A stretch of DNA of 64,000 bases from Xiphophorus maculatus (lineage: Eukaryota; Chordata; Actinopteri; Cyprinodontiformes; Poeciliidae). The translations under genes and the position numbers were made by a program. Below are positions 34,983 through 54,526 of the stretch, one piece after another (within the stretch, counting starts at the first letter, position 1; each line of letters begins with the position of its first letter). Location: NCBI RefSeq assembly GCF_002775205.1, contig NC_036447.1, forward strand, positions 21,620,501 to 21,684,500, read 5' to 3'. The notes below the pieces were generated by a model. That model searched no databases, had not been told where the DNA came from, and saw nothing but the letters and a program-made list of their open reading frames with translations.

Positions 34983-37900
34983 ATGGAGGAGGACCCGGAG
35001 ACCGGGAATTCAGCCCGGACGGAGAGAAAAGCGTTGGAAAAAGCCAAAATACTACAACGTGAAAGAGAGAGAAAGGTTTTCCGACTGGTGAGGCGGCATT
35101 TGAAAAACGTAATTAGGTAGCGGTGTACCGCATTAGCAGGCTAATCTAGCAGTCGGGGCTTTAAAGCTATGGAGGTAATTCTGAGAGGGTTCTCGGTCGT
35201 TCCGCAGGTCGGACGGGTTCTGAAGAAGCCTGAAGCTGAGCGGTCGGCGGAAGAGGCCGCAGCGCTGCTGCTACACAGAGAGGCCGTGGACGAGCTCTGC
35301 AGGAGGCAGATCCGAAGAAATGTCTTGAAGAGGAAGCAGGAGGAGGTGAGACCTGATGAATGAATGAGCAGAGCAGCGGACTACCAAATGGAAAAATAAA
35401 AATGAAAATACTCTTGCAGGGCAGTAATTTTTGTCACTAGGAGAACATCTACGCCGGCCAGGGAGGTATAACTAAATGTATGGCCATTGGTCCCTTTTTT
35501 TTTAACAACCAGAACAGACTCAAAATCACCAGGGGGATACCTCAGGGTTCCATATTGGGGCCCTTCCATCAAATTGCTCCCATTAACTGAGATTATGATG
35601 TGTGAAGAAAGATAAATAAAAGTTATAAATGAGCATATTTGTTCTCTTTGGGGCCTGATTTCTAATATGTCTAGCATATTTATCCTCATGCGCTGTTTGC
35701 AGGTGTTTGACGAGGCTGATGAATTGAAGAGTAAAGTCAAGCAGCTGGCTGCGGCTGTCAAGCAAGCCAATCACCTGGTGGTTTACACTGGAGCAGGAAT
35801 CAGCACGGTACGCCGGACCTTTCTTCCTCTGTGTTTTTGTGACTTAAAGGTTTCCCAGAAGTGATGATGACTTTAATTTTAGGCAGCCTCCATCCCAGAC
35901 TACAGAGGACCTAACGGGGTGTGGACGCAGCTGCAGAAGGGCCGCACCGTAAGGTGAGTTATAGTTATATATTACTGATGGAAAATGAAAGCCTTTTTCA
36001 GAAATATTTTGAACTGGTTATTGCTCTCATTTCTGTTTTCTTTTGTAGCTCTTCAGACTTGAGCAAAGCTGCACCAACCGTCACACACATGTGTATCAGG
36101 ATGCTGCATAAAGAGAAGCTTGTACGTTAAAACCCAAACAGGCGGTGCTGATTGTTCCCTTTCTTCCAGGAACATCTCAATGTCTTCTTGTTTTTTCCTC
36201 CAATTTAGCTGAAACATGTTGTTTCTCAGAACTGTGATGGACTTCACCTGCGAAGCGGTCTGCCTAGACAAGCTCTGTCTGAGCTCCATGGCAACATGTT
36301 CATCGAGGTAACACTCCTCTACCATGGCTTCTTTTTTGTCTCTTACTGATTTTTGTCACTTAAAACTAAATAATTTCTACTTTCCAGTAAGTCAGGATGT
36401 TGTTGTCAGATAGTTCAGTTTTTGTTCTACTGCAAAAGCAGTGGACATTTTAGAATGTCTTTGTTTTTTTACATGCTGCTGGATTTTTGACTTCACTACA
36501 CCGTGTTCCAGATTATTGTGCAAATTGGATTTAAGTGTCATAAAGATTACATTTTTTGTTGTGCTATTAAATTTATAGATGTATTGTGTGTCAGGGGTCT
36601 TTGAATCACTATAATTTATTTCAGAGAGCTGGGTTGATTAGTTTATCTAGTGAGCTCAATTAAAGGAAATCTACTTATGAAGGATGTTCCACATTATTTA
36701 GCAGGCCACAAGTTTCAAGCAGTATGGAAACGAGAAAGGATCTCTCTGCTGACGACAATAATCAGATAGTGTAGTGCCGTATGACAAGATATGAAAACAT
36801 TAGATATTTAATGAAAACTGAAGTGTTATCGTACTGTGAACATGTAACTCGGTCTGTTGAGATGTTTTTGATTGAAATAGCTTTTGATTTTAGTACATGT
36901 GACCACTTAATGCTGCACATTCAAAGAATGACCGTTTGCAGTTCTTTATAATCCATAAAATGTTTAGAAAATCTGCTGTGCATAATAATTTAGAACAGTG
37001 CATTTTGAGTTTTTTATTTTTGAAAAAAAATACTGTTCTCATAGGGAGCTTTGTTCAGTAAAATTTGATTTATACTCTAATAGTTCATGACTTGAAAATT
37101 ATACTGATCATGATTTGCATTGACCATTTAAGAAAATCTGAGAAAATATCACTTGCATAATAATTTGGAACACGGTGTGTTTGTCTGTGTTTGATTATAG
37201 TAGGGATCCAACTTCAAAGATGCTTTTACCTATGTTCTTATTTTGATTTAGGCCTTGTGATGTTTGTTACGGCCTCTCAAACTGACCGGTAGCTCTGGTC
37301 AGAGATTTACATGAACCTGTTTTTGGGATGAGTTTGACCCATTGTTTTTTTTTTTTAGTGTTGGAACAATCACACAACACACACTGTAGATGATTTTTAA
37401 ATATATGAATTTGGTGCACAAGTTTGAATTTAGTGTGGCTTAACTTATATATTTGCCCTGACTAAATATGAATGACCTTTGTTTTTTTATAGCCATCAAC
37501 CAGCCATATCCAGCCTGTAAAAGTAGTCACACCTTGGATGTTTTACTTCTTTTCCAAATCAATCATGAACAAAACAAATAAAAGAAAACCCTGAATGTCG
37601 TAGCTGATTTTTACAAAATAATGACAACAAAATAACATAAGTCCATAAATATTTGTTAAATGTCTTTTGTATCTACAGATAAAAGCACTATTTAAGCATT
37701 ACAAGATGAATATTTGTAATTATATCAATAAACTGTCTTGTGTGAAAATCAAAAAATAATTGAACTGAAATGTAGGAAGGTGGCGGTGAGACGCAGCTTC
37801 CTTATTTAATAGCCAGATAGGATTTAGGCAGGCTGTTCTCATTACTGTTACAATTAAAAGGCATCTGCTTTCACAGATTACAGGTTGTAAATAGAGTTTT

Positions 37901-39657
37901 TGTGCCAGACAAAATGGATGACTTGTTTTATAAACTGTCTTGCGGAAGTCACTCCCAAAGTAAGCCGAGTTGCACCAACTGTCTCTGTTTCCAGGTGTGC
38001 ACTTCCTGTTCTCCTGCCAGGGAGTTTGTGCGTTTATTTGATGTGACGGAGAGGACGTCGCTGCACCGCCATGGGACAGGGCGCCGCTGCAGCCACTGTG
38101 GCAGTGAGCTGAGAGACACCATAGTGCACTTTGGGGAACGTGGAACCCTGGAACAACCTCTGAACTGGAAGGGAGCGGCGGAGGCTGCCAACGAGGCCGA
38201 CGTCATACTCTGCTTGGGCTCCAGTCTGAAGGCAGGTTTTGCATTTCCTCTTTATTGGTTATTGTGTTTTATTTTAGATATTCAAAATATCTTCCAGTTC
38301 CATTGTGACGTGTTCTGTACATAATGAAAGTTTATTAGTCTTTGAGAGGGCCAACTTGCATTGTTATCATCAGTATATTGCTTGGAAATAATATTAAATC
38401 ACAATAATTTGTCAGACAGCTTATCAACCAGTAACATTTATTGTTGTGATAGTCTAGTTCTTTGCTACCTAAACACATCTAACATAAATAAATGAGTTTT
38501 GACTATTTTTTTTTACTTCAACAGGTGCTAAAGAAATATGCTTGTTTGTGGTCCATGAGTAGGCCTGCAAACAAAAGGCCCAAACTCTACATTGTGAATC
38601 TCCAGGTACATTGAATTTGATGGTTGTTTTGTAAATACCTTGATGTTCTACACCAGACTTTCTGTTTCTGTTTCTATTTTTAGTGGACTCCAAAAGATGA
38701 TCTGGCCGTGCTGAAAATTCACGGCAAGTGCGACGATGTCATGAGGCTCCTCATGGAGGAGCTGAACATCCAGATTCCTGAATATGACAGGTATGGACTG
38801 GATACAGCAACAGAGTTGCAAACGATGCTCCATTTAACTTCCTCTGTTAAGGACATAAGTGGATGTTTCTGTTGGAGATGCTAGTAATGGTGAACAGTGC
38901 TGAAATAAATCACATGCTGATATAAATTACAATATTATAGACCAACACAACATAGTTTAGGTTTATGAAGAAGAAGGATGTTTATATATGTGTCTTTCCT
39001 TTTTTTTAATCTGAAAAGTGTGGAGTGAATTTGTTTTATTAAGGTTATTTTATTTTTAATTTGTGACAGATTATCAACTGGATTCAAGTCTGGACTTTGA
39101 CTGAGCCATTCTCTAATACACATTTATTATGTGATCTAAACCTTTCCATGGTAGTTGTCTTCACAGAACAGCTGGATTTATACAGAGATTAATATTCGCA
39201 CAGGTGGACTCTATTAACTAATTTGATGTCGTCTGAAGGCAGTTGGCTGCACTACTGCATGTATCGTTTTTACTGGACTACAAGCCGCACTTTCTTTCAT
39301 AGTTTGGTTGGTCCTAAGTTTGCAATTGTAAGGTTGAATCATTTTTGCAAGCCACTAGACATTTATGAAAGCATGCAAAAATGTAAACAAAAAAACAAAA
39401 TGGCTGATTAGCTACATTTTTCCTTCCTTTATGATTGTCTCCTCAGAGCAGAGGACCCTATTTTCAAACTAGCCACGCCTCTTCGCCCAGAAGAAGTCCA
39501 AAGCCATAACCGTGAGGTCTTAGCTGCCCCCGACGGCCTGGAAAGCCCCTCTGTCGAGAACCAGCAGCCGTCGGAGGAAACCTCGTCGCTGCAGGGCGGC
39601 TGGTTCGGTCGAGGCTACAACAAAGGCAGGAGGAAAAAAAAGAAAAAAGCAGCATAA
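34983..39657 (+). CDS. sirt7: SIRT7, NAD+-dependent protein deacylase (ten coding exons)
   Basis: Coding exons: 34983-35087, 35208-35345, 35703-35807, 35883-35953, 36049-36121, 36209-36307, 37995-38231, 38525-38605, 38684-38790, 39447-39657. The product is about 408 aa (human 400). Class IV sirtuin features are present: a basic N-terminal coiled region, the NAD-binding GAGIST at about 111-116, YRGPNGVW at about 123-130, QNCDGLH at 171-177, catalytic His about 191 in ELHG, Zn cysteines at about 199, 202, 229 and 232, [15 protein letters not shown] and LYIVNLQWTPKD. The tail [20 protein letters not shown] matches the human nucleolar-localisation end. SIRT7 acts in the nucleolus and on chromatin, deacylating histone H3K18 among other targets and supporting Pol I transcription. 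Intron 7 begins with GC rather than GT (see findings). Candidate polyA signal: ATTAAA near 41132. Confidence 0.95.
36308..37994 (+). other. sirt7 intron 6
   Basis: GT-AG intron of 1.7 kb holding a complete-looking inverted-repeat element at 36499-37177 and a further AT-rich repeat-like stretch at 37490-37750. No coding sequence. Confidence 0.6.
36499..37177. mobile_element. non-autonomous DNA transposon in sirt7 intron 6
   Basis: The left end caccgtgttccagattattg and the right end, inverted, cacggtgttccaaattattatgc form a terminal inverted repeat of about 25 bp. The 679-bp interior is AT-rich and non-coding, with internal copies of the same word (aataatttagaaca and cacattatttagcagg). Confidence 0.65.
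39045..39160. repeat. fragment of the same transposon family as 14740-15010
   Basis: Shares aagtctggactttgactg and gagccattctctaatac-type words with the copy at 14860-14900. It lies in sirt7 intron 9. A further fish-type repeat fragment with ggactacaagccgcacttt follows at 39265-39300. Confidence 0.45.
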
Positions 39658-41433
39658 TGAGGGAAGGTCGTGGAGATGATGAAGTGCATTCAGGTGCTAC
39701 CAGTGATTTATGTTCCTTATCTTCTTGAGGAGCGCAGATGCTGTTGCTCACTGTATTGAAATGATACATATACGCATGCATCATGTGTATGAGTGATGAG
39801 ATTTACAGAAAGCTTTTTGCACTGTTATTTTGTTCTACATTCATTCTGTAGCAGCAGCAGGAATTAAAAGTAGATCCCGTCATGTAGCAGTTTTTCTGTT
39901 TTTTTTAATGCTACCTTTTTTACAGCAGCTGGCAGATCGGGGTTAATAAGATCTGCAATTTTAACCCACTTCAGTTGCTGTGGGATTACTGAGCAATGGA
40001 AATTACTATCAACAGAAATGTTGGTTAAAAAGTCTTAGAAAGATCCTGAAGACGGAAGCTTTCAGGTTTTGGATAGTAATGAAAACACTCCTGCACTTTT
40101 TGCTCATCTGATTGCGCCATATGCATGCACAGCACCATGTTAGCTTTTTTTCTTTCTTCAAGCCTTTGTGAAGTGAATTTGATTTAACAATGTTGCCTGT
40201 TGATAGATAAACATTATTATTGTTCTTCTGGTGCTGCCATATAAAGTGCCAATTACCTTAGTGTTTGTTTGGGAAAAATTAGACATTTGTTTGTCAATGA
40301 AACGTTTCAGAAGAAGCAAGGCAGCAAAAAATTTGCGTTTTGTACTGTTTCTACATGCAAGAGATATATTTTTACTCCATTTTTCAGAAGGTGCATGTTA
40401 AAGTTGTATACATTTTATTTTTTACATTGCTGTACATTTGTGTTTATTTTGAAGTGGTTGTAGTTTACGTACACTATTTCTTAAACATGGCAGTCGTTCT
40501 GTAACCTACCATCACAACTGTATATGTTTTGGGTTATTTTACAATTATCTTCATTTGTTTGCAGAGGTGTAAGAAAGAAGCGTTTCATATTTTACTCATG
40601 TGTTGGTTACTCCTGATTTTATGTGATAACTTAATGTTTTCTTTGGTTAGTAACAATTGCATTGATTATTTTTGTCTCAGGAAGGTCATATGATATTGAG
40701 ATCATCATGTAATTTATTAAATCAAAAACAGGGAACAGCTATAATGAGCTTGGGTTCACAGTTCCTAAAACTGAAAACAGTGTTAAACCTGAATGTGAAG
40801 ACGACTCTGCTTTCCTTTGGTGCATTTGTTTATAAGACGAAAAAAACAATGTTTACCGTTTAATGCTTTAACTCGTTTAAGAATGCCAGAGGTGCTAATG
40901 TTTATAAAATATTTTGTTTTATTTGTTTTATTGACATATAAATGCTAACGGGTTTAATTACAAGAGCAGTATCTTGCTGGAATGTGTGGAACATAAGCAG
41001 GTTGAGAACTGTGTATTAGAATTGTATGTTAAGATAGTTTGTTGGTGGTTTATTACTTCCATCTGGTATTAAACTTGATTTTTTTTTTCTTTTTGAAGAT
41101 GATATTCAGATGCTAAACAAAAACCAGAATATTAAAAGCCTTTGTCGTTTATTTTGAGTTCCTTCTGTGGGTTTTTTCTCCCCAAATATAAACCTGGCTT
41201 ATGCTAAATGAACAGAATGTTCTTGTGGGTATCAGTACATAGTAATAGGGTTGTACAAATATCTAAAGTACATACCCAGTGTTTCTTTTAAAGGTTTAAT
41301 TGCTTTTTTTTCTTTAGGGATTTGAAGATGCATTGTACTGTGTACTACCTATTGCTATCAAGCACATTTATTTGCAAGAATTTTGAAACATAATTTTTAA
41401 TTATGTTTCTTGATTGCTAAAATTTTCATTTTT

Positions 41434-41530
41434 GATATCCATTCATCCATTTTCTGTATACCCTAGTGGGGTCAGGAGGGGTGCTGGTGCCTGTCTCCAG
41501 CTGCGGGGTACACCCTGGACAGGTCGCCAG
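41434..41530 (+). repeat. interspersed repeat (LINE 3'-end-like, catccattttct type)
   Basis: The word series atccattttctgtatacc / ggggtcaggaggggtgctgg / cctgtctccagctgcggggt is typical of an abundant teleost repeat, probably the 3' part of a LINE. Related copies lie at 15655-15745 and 17636-17745. Confidence 0.55.
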
Positions 41531-41967
41531 GCTATTTTTGATATGATTAGTTGAGGATCAGTTGAGTTAAGGAGAAAGTGAAGGAAGGAAAGCAGCATAA
41601 TATTTTGTATGGACTGAATTCAAGTCTGCCTCTGTTAATAAAATAAATTATATATTGGAGCAGAATTGTAAGGTGGCATTAACAAAATTACAACACTTTT
41701 TTTTATTAGTTATTACATTACATACAGTATATACATTGGCTTCCGTGGTTTTCATTTTACAGAGGTGGTTTTAAAAAAAAAGACCTGAGGTTAAGCATAA
41801 ATTATAACTTGGACTTGGTAATTTGCGTGAAATTACAACTTTAGGAGTTTTTACATTTAATAAAAATGTACAAATGCGTATATGTATCTAAACTGAAGTC
41901 AACTGTTTTTGGTTTAAATTCGGGTACTGTTTCTTTAAATCTCTTTTTGGATTAATTATGCAACCGC

Positions 41968-42005
41968 TACGTCATCGAGAGACCATCCGATCGCTGTGAC
42001 GCAAT
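41968..42005 (+). promoter_or_regulatory. two CRE/ATF-like half sites upstream of pcyt2
   Basis: TACGTCA at 41968-41974 and TGACGCAAT at 41997-42005 lie about 170-200 bp upstream of the pcyt2 ATG in a GC-rich block. The second has the form of an ATF-C/EBP composite site. Function is inferred only. Confidence 0.3.
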
Positions 42006-42172
42006 CGGAGGCGTTGGCCGCCGTTCAGTGACATTCTGTCCCATCACCAGAAGCGGGGTTGACCCGTTGAAGACTTTTGTTGTTTAATTCTTTCAGCACA
42101 GATTGTAGTAAGTTTTTTAAAAAACACAAAGCAGCTCTAAAGCATTAAACGTGTCTCTGTAAACTCGTAGAA

Positions 42173-49289
<7,117 letters not shown>

Positions 49290-52200
49290 TGCGCCTGGAC
49301 AGTTTTTAATCTGTTTTATGCATCCAGGTACAACTCAGCTTTAAGAAGGATGATCCGGCAGGGCCAGCCTGTTTCAGATCCTCTATACGGTCTCAGTTTT
49401 TAAAGAAAAAATCTTTACTCCTTCATTTCCGCCAAAGAAAACTTTACTTTTCTCTCTGTTAGGTTTAGTTTTTCCCCATTTGAGTCACACACTACATGTG
49501 ATAGAATGTTGAGTTTGGAATTTTATTCTTAACTTATGAATTGTTAATATCAGTCTTTCAAGCAAAGGCGTTTTAGCATCAGTAATGTTTAATGCGCTGT
49601 AAAGTATCACCGTTAATTTCTTGCTATAGTTTTGTTTTTGTCCTCACTGTATTAAAAAAAACCCGTCGTAGCTTTGTATAATAACTTGTGAAATAGTGTG
49701 TCGATTTTTATCTGTGGATTTTAACCACCTGAATTTGCACCAAGTGTGAATGAATGTGTCAGTGTGAGCGAGTGCAGACAGAAGAGAGGACGCGAGTGTG
49801 TGAGAGGAACGTAGTGCCTCGATCCTGAAGCTATAAATTATTGTAAGGGCTGTTACTTTCAACCACTTCTGCCTCTGCAGCTGCTTGATTTAAATAAATA
49901 ACATATTTTCTTCTTTTTTTATGAGACAATCCAAGGAAAGGAAAGATTTTCATTTCCAGACCTCCTCTGTTGTTTTCTTTTAACAGAGTTCTGTTAATGT
50001 GATCCTTGAAAACAAAATGGTCTAAACGCGGTGAGATATAAACTTACCTGGTTGTTTTTTGTTTGTTTTTTTTTTAATGTTGGAGCTTTTCGCAGCTTTT
50101 CAGTAACAACTTTTTTGTGCGTGTATATTTCACTTTGTGAAATAAAATGGGTAATCTGTGAAAAGCGTCACGTGTTGATCCATGCAGGTGGACGTTTGTG
50201 TGATCAGCACATAGTCCTGGTTCGCTGAGGCGGAGAAATTAGGCCACAGTCGCTCCGAAACAACTGAAGCTAACTCAGCCGCAGCACTCGCACAACCAAC
50301 GCCAGCATGGCTTCACAGTATCCGCCATCATCTTCCAAAGTGGCACTAAATCACATTTAGTAATGTCACGTTTTGAATATTCATTTATTTCTTTCAAAGC
50401 ATTTATTCACCCCTGTAAATGTAAGCGTCGCTACCAAAAGAAAAGGCCGCGCGAGCGTCGCCATATTTTGAGGAAATGAATTCAGAAAGTTGTGCAACGT
50501 GTAAGAAAGTTCTGCTGCAGGGATTTTTTTTGGTCGAGCTGTGACCCCAGGACAGGTGATCTGTTGTCACACCAAGTTTGTTTCTGTTGTACGTTATGTG
50601 TGTCAAAGTCGAGGCCCGGGGGCCAAATGCAGCCCGCCAAAGCTTTTCATATGGCCCTCCAGACTGTAGAGGGACACGTTAATAGAAGATAGCAGTTTTG
50701 GCCTGAAATGTTATTTTATCAGTCAAATCAAAGTAGATTTTATCTAATTATATCAGTGTGAAAAGATGTTCAATATTATTTAACTTTCGAATGCAGAGAT
50801 TTATTCATGTTTTAATAGTTTATGATCAATACGTTCTGCCACTACCGGCCCTTGGAGGACATTTCTAATCTTTACAAGGCCCAAAATGAAAATTAGTTTA
50901 CCTTTACTGAGTGGCCCTTTTTGTTCTTTATTTAAAGTTTAGATAGTAAATGAACAAATAAGGCCAACATCCATGACTTAATGTGTGTCATCGTTGTGAC
51001 TGAGATTTGTGCTAATTTGCACAAATCTCAGTGCAAATTAGCACACAATTGTAAACTGGAAGGAAAAAAAAATACATATTTTTCTAGTTTTTCATTTTTG
51101 CAAATCTAAATTGGACAAGCGTGCATACATCCGTTCAGCCTCTTTTACTTTGATACCACAAATTAAAAATTCCGCGCATGAATAAACTCTACCATAAACA
51201 AACAAACACATTTGGGTTTGTTGTAAAGTAACTATGCCAACAGGAGGTCAATGCACGTTCATTAAGGTCTCTCTTCGTGTCTCGGGGTTCTGGCTGTTTT
51301 TATCCAGTTGGCCTGTTTGGTTGTTTTCTGTGAGCTTTCAGACCTTTTGGTGTTTTATTTCCTCTACAAATGTTGACCTCCTCTCTGACTGGTTGGTTTT
51401 GTTTTGTCAGCCGAGCAGGGACACCTGTCTGAGCTACACTTTAACAACTCCCCTGACCTGATTATAAATGCAAATTAAGGAATCCATATGTTCACATGTT
51501 AGAATCAGTTTTGAACCTTTCTGTTTATCCGTTTTATACTGTTAGGGTTTTTTAAATGTCGTTTTTTTGTTGTTGACATTTAAGAGATATGAGCGGAGAG
51601 TAACCAAAATCAATTTTATGTGTAGACACTGATACCCTTTATGCATTTTTTCACTGTGCTTGTGCAAAAAAACAGAAAGATCTCAATCAATGTTTATTCA
51701 TTCAACTGCACAGTTTCTAGGAATAGTTTTCTTTCTTTCCACTTTCTTTCTAAATGGCTTCTATTCATAACACTTTAGTTTCACACATCACAGAGCGGTT
51801 TTGGATAAACGTGCGCTTTGATAGCATTTTTCTGCCTGAGGAATGTCTTCATCAGATACCCTGTGCCATCAGGTATTGCATCATTTTGGTATTTGATAAC
51901 AAGCTTGTTCCTCTCTTCCAAGGAATGCTCTGGTGAGGAGCATAACACAACCTGAAGAAGCAATGGCCATCAGCAGTGGCCTCATATCAGCCAAAGTTGC
52001 TGCAAATCAATCCGTAAAGGTTTATAAGGCCACTTACAAACAATAGGTGCCTCATATTCTACAGTGGGTGGGAAATGTTGTGTTTAATCCTCCGAGGCGT
52101 GGAAGTCCAGGTACGCAAGACCACGTGATGCCCCAAGAAACTGCTAAAAAATATTAGAAAAGTGAAACATCTGGCGCATCTCTTAAGGCTTACGTACTCT

Positions 52201-53351
52201 GTTAATGTGTATAATGTTCAATACTTAAGCAACATAAAGCAACTGATAGGCAACGGTTAAATACGTGGGGTTCCATTACATTTCCGCATGCATATAAGGT
52301 ATATTTTGGTGAAAATTAAAAAAATTTAAAAAGGCAAACTCACACCCCTCATCGCAACAGTCACACAGGGTGGAGGAGTGAGAATTCGGGCTGGTTTATG
52401 AGCTCCTCAGAATACTAATGAATACTAAACTCGTTCAAATATAACTCAAGGAAAAAAGGAAGGAAAGAAAGGATGAATTAACCCTTTCACGATCCAGATC
52501 TATACTAGATTCAAATCCAGTGTTGGATCCTTATGGTGTGAGCTTTATATGTCATTACACAGAGGACAAATGAACACACCCAAGGCGATGAGCAAAGCCA
52601 AACTCAGACCTAAAGTGAAACATGCGTGGGAATAAGACAGAGTGAAACCAGGATCGGCAGCAGATAAGGTAACTGCAGATTATGTTGGTTTTTCTTTCAG
52701 TCATGCGAGACGCTGATGAGGTCATTCCGGAGATGACTGTAAAAGTGGTTGAGCACTAAACCCTTGAACATGTTTGGTTTCTAGAGCAGAAACCCGTCAT
52801 ATGGATTTTTCATTACCACATCATCACGTCTGCAGCGAACTTCGTCTCGGCGGAAGCCGAAGTTCGGAGCTGGAGCTGAGTCTTCAGGTGAGACCCACGG
52901 AGCCCACGTCACTTCCCCAGGGAGGTCCAAGAGTTTCCATCTGGGCAGCGGGCTGCCGTGGGAGAATTTGGGCTCTTTTTCCTGTGTTGGGCAGATCAGG
53001 AGGCTGACCTGCAGCTCGGCTCTGGGTCTGTTTTTTTTTTTTTTTTTTTGTTGTTGTTGTTTTACCGCAGAGTAAATCTGGCGCTGAGAGGCGGAGAAAG
53101 CGCTCGGAGCCATGCGTGAAAACAGTTTTGCCTGAAGGCTTGGCGATCAACTGCCAGCAGGAGTTTGAAAAGCATGCAAGATGGCCTGAAATCTGACTTT
53201 AAAAAAAAACTTTAATCAGAATTGTTTGACTTCTCCTGAAAGTTTTTCTAGTTATTATTATTATTATTTTTTTATTATTATTTTTTCGAGCTCGGAGTTT
53301 TCTAGGTTTCCTCTCTGCCTGTTTGGGTCGGAGAGGAGATGATCGCTCAGG
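49290..53351. other. pcyt2 3' UTR, intergenic region and upstream region of the G-alpha gene
   Basis: Candidate pcyt2 polyA signals are at 49893 and 50141. A transposon fragment with gaggcccgggggccaaatgc is at 50600-50690. A perfect-looking hairpin lies at about 51001-51045 (gtgctaatttgcac / gtgcaaattagcac). The rest is AT-rich without recognisable genes. The last 600 bp (from about 52780) are GC-richer with a T run at 53031-53049 and probably contain the promoter and 5' UTR of the downstream gene. Confidence 0.5.
50600..50690. repeat. transposon fragment (ggcccgggggccaaatg type)
   Basis: Matches, on the opposite strand, the repeat end at 30185-30250 (ggggccgcaaatggcccccg). A possible partner piece with ccggcccttggaggac lies at about 50845. 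Decayed. Confidence 0.4.
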
Positions 53352-53682
53352 ATGGGACTGTGCCTCGGGACCGAAGACACAGAGGACGAGAAGAGGGCGA
53401 AGATAAACAGCGCCAAGATAGACAGAGACCTGTACGAATGCGCAAAGCGGGAGATGAATGTGGTTAAAATCCTCATTCTGGGTGAGACCGACTGTCAAGA
53501 TCAACTTTTACCCGGGAGGCGCTTAGATAATCCCCGGGTGTCCGATTGAAATATGGAAGTAAAAAAAACTCGCGTTTACTCTCCTTGCAGGAGCAGCAGA
53601 GAGTGGGAAAAGCACTTTGGTCAAACAGATGAAAATCATCCACAGCAACGGCTTCACCAAGCAAGAGCTGAGCAGCTTCAAG
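53352..53682 (+). CDS. gnav1: G-protein alpha subunit, N-terminal two coding exons, probably Gv class (partial)
   Basis: Coding exons 53352-53481 and 53591-53682 (phase 1 junction, CTG G|gtgaga ... cttgcag|GAGCA) give 74 residues. The start MGLCLG has Gly2 and Cys4, the usual myristoylation and palmitoylation sites of Gi-like subunits. A charged N-terminal helix leads to VVKILILG, a P-loop GAAESGKST and [13 protein letters not shown], all expected of a G-alpha that binds GTP and Gbeta-gamma at the membrane. The P-loop has Ala-Ala where most classes have Ala-Gly, and the N-terminus fits none of Gs, Gi/o/t/z, Gq or G12/13 well. This favours the fifth class, Gv, kept in fish and lost in several other lineages. 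The symbol rests on that inference. The donor after AAG at 53682 (gtggga) leads into an intron of more than 10 kb; exon 3, which should start near a VVYSN-like stretch, was not found in the window. Confidence 0.6.
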
Positions 53683-54526
53683 GTGGGAACCTCACACAGC
53701 TTTCACACAGAGACCCATCAGCACACAGGGGAGGGACTTCACCTTCCCTGGAGTTTCTCTGGCACCTGATTCACAAAACAGAAAGCAGTAAACATTTTGA
53801 GACGCAAAGCGTTGCCAGGCTGTCCTAATCTTTCTGACCGATTTGATCAAATCAGAATGCTGGTGGGACAGTTTCATGTTGGTTTGCCGGATGCCTTTTT
53901 TCTTTTGTTTGTGTGTGTTGCTTTTGTTACTCAGCAGATATCTTTCCGATATCTACATTGTATCAGCTTTATGGGGAGAACATGTGTCCGCCGTGAAAAG
54001 AAAGACAGAAATTAAACATGTATCGGATGATAAAAGTATTATGATAAAGTTGCCTTTGACTTCTGTCCCGCCTCTGGGCCTCTAATTCCTCGGTGCTCTT
54101 CAACAAAGTCAAGCAATACAAACAGATCTTTAGAAAGTTCATTTATTTGAGTTCTGTCTAAGCATTTGAAACCATATGGGGTTTTTTTGGTTTTTTTTTT
54201 TGTGAAGTCAACATTTTTGCTGGTTCCTTTTTTCTGCCAAATTTGCGGAAAACAAACAGCTCCAGTATTTCAAACATAAAAACCTGTTTCATGATTGATT
54301 TAGGCTATATGACCTTTCCCACGCTTTTCCCTACATGCATGCATAGCACCTCGTTTAAATGTAGGCAGACTGCATCGGTGCAGATTTATTTATTTGGCCA
54401 AGTTATTGTCTCCCTAAAGTTGCATCCAGTTTCAAAATCACACAAGCAGCTGACTGTATTATTGAAAATTGGATGCAACCGATCGATCAAATGACTTAAT
54501 CAGAACCAGTAAAAACAAATTACTTA

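Larger units (their letters stand above)
39658..42172 (+). other. sirt7 3' UTR and sirt7-pcyt2 intergenic region
   Basis: No gene is supported. AT-rich to about 41.9 kb. ATTAAA at about 41132 is the best candidate end of sirt7. A fish interspersed repeat (ccattttctgtataccctag, then ggtcaggaggggtgctgg) is at 41434-41530 and matches copies at 15655-15745 (inverted) and 17636-17745. From 41950 the sequence becomes GC-rich and is the likely pcyt2 promoter. Confidence 0.5.

Noticed and set aside
38232-38324. sirt7 exon 7 continuing past LGSSLK ([15 protein letters not shown])
   Set aside because: It leaves the conserved sirtuin sequence at once and ends at a stop; exon 8 ([11 protein letters not shown]) restores it through the GC-AG splice.
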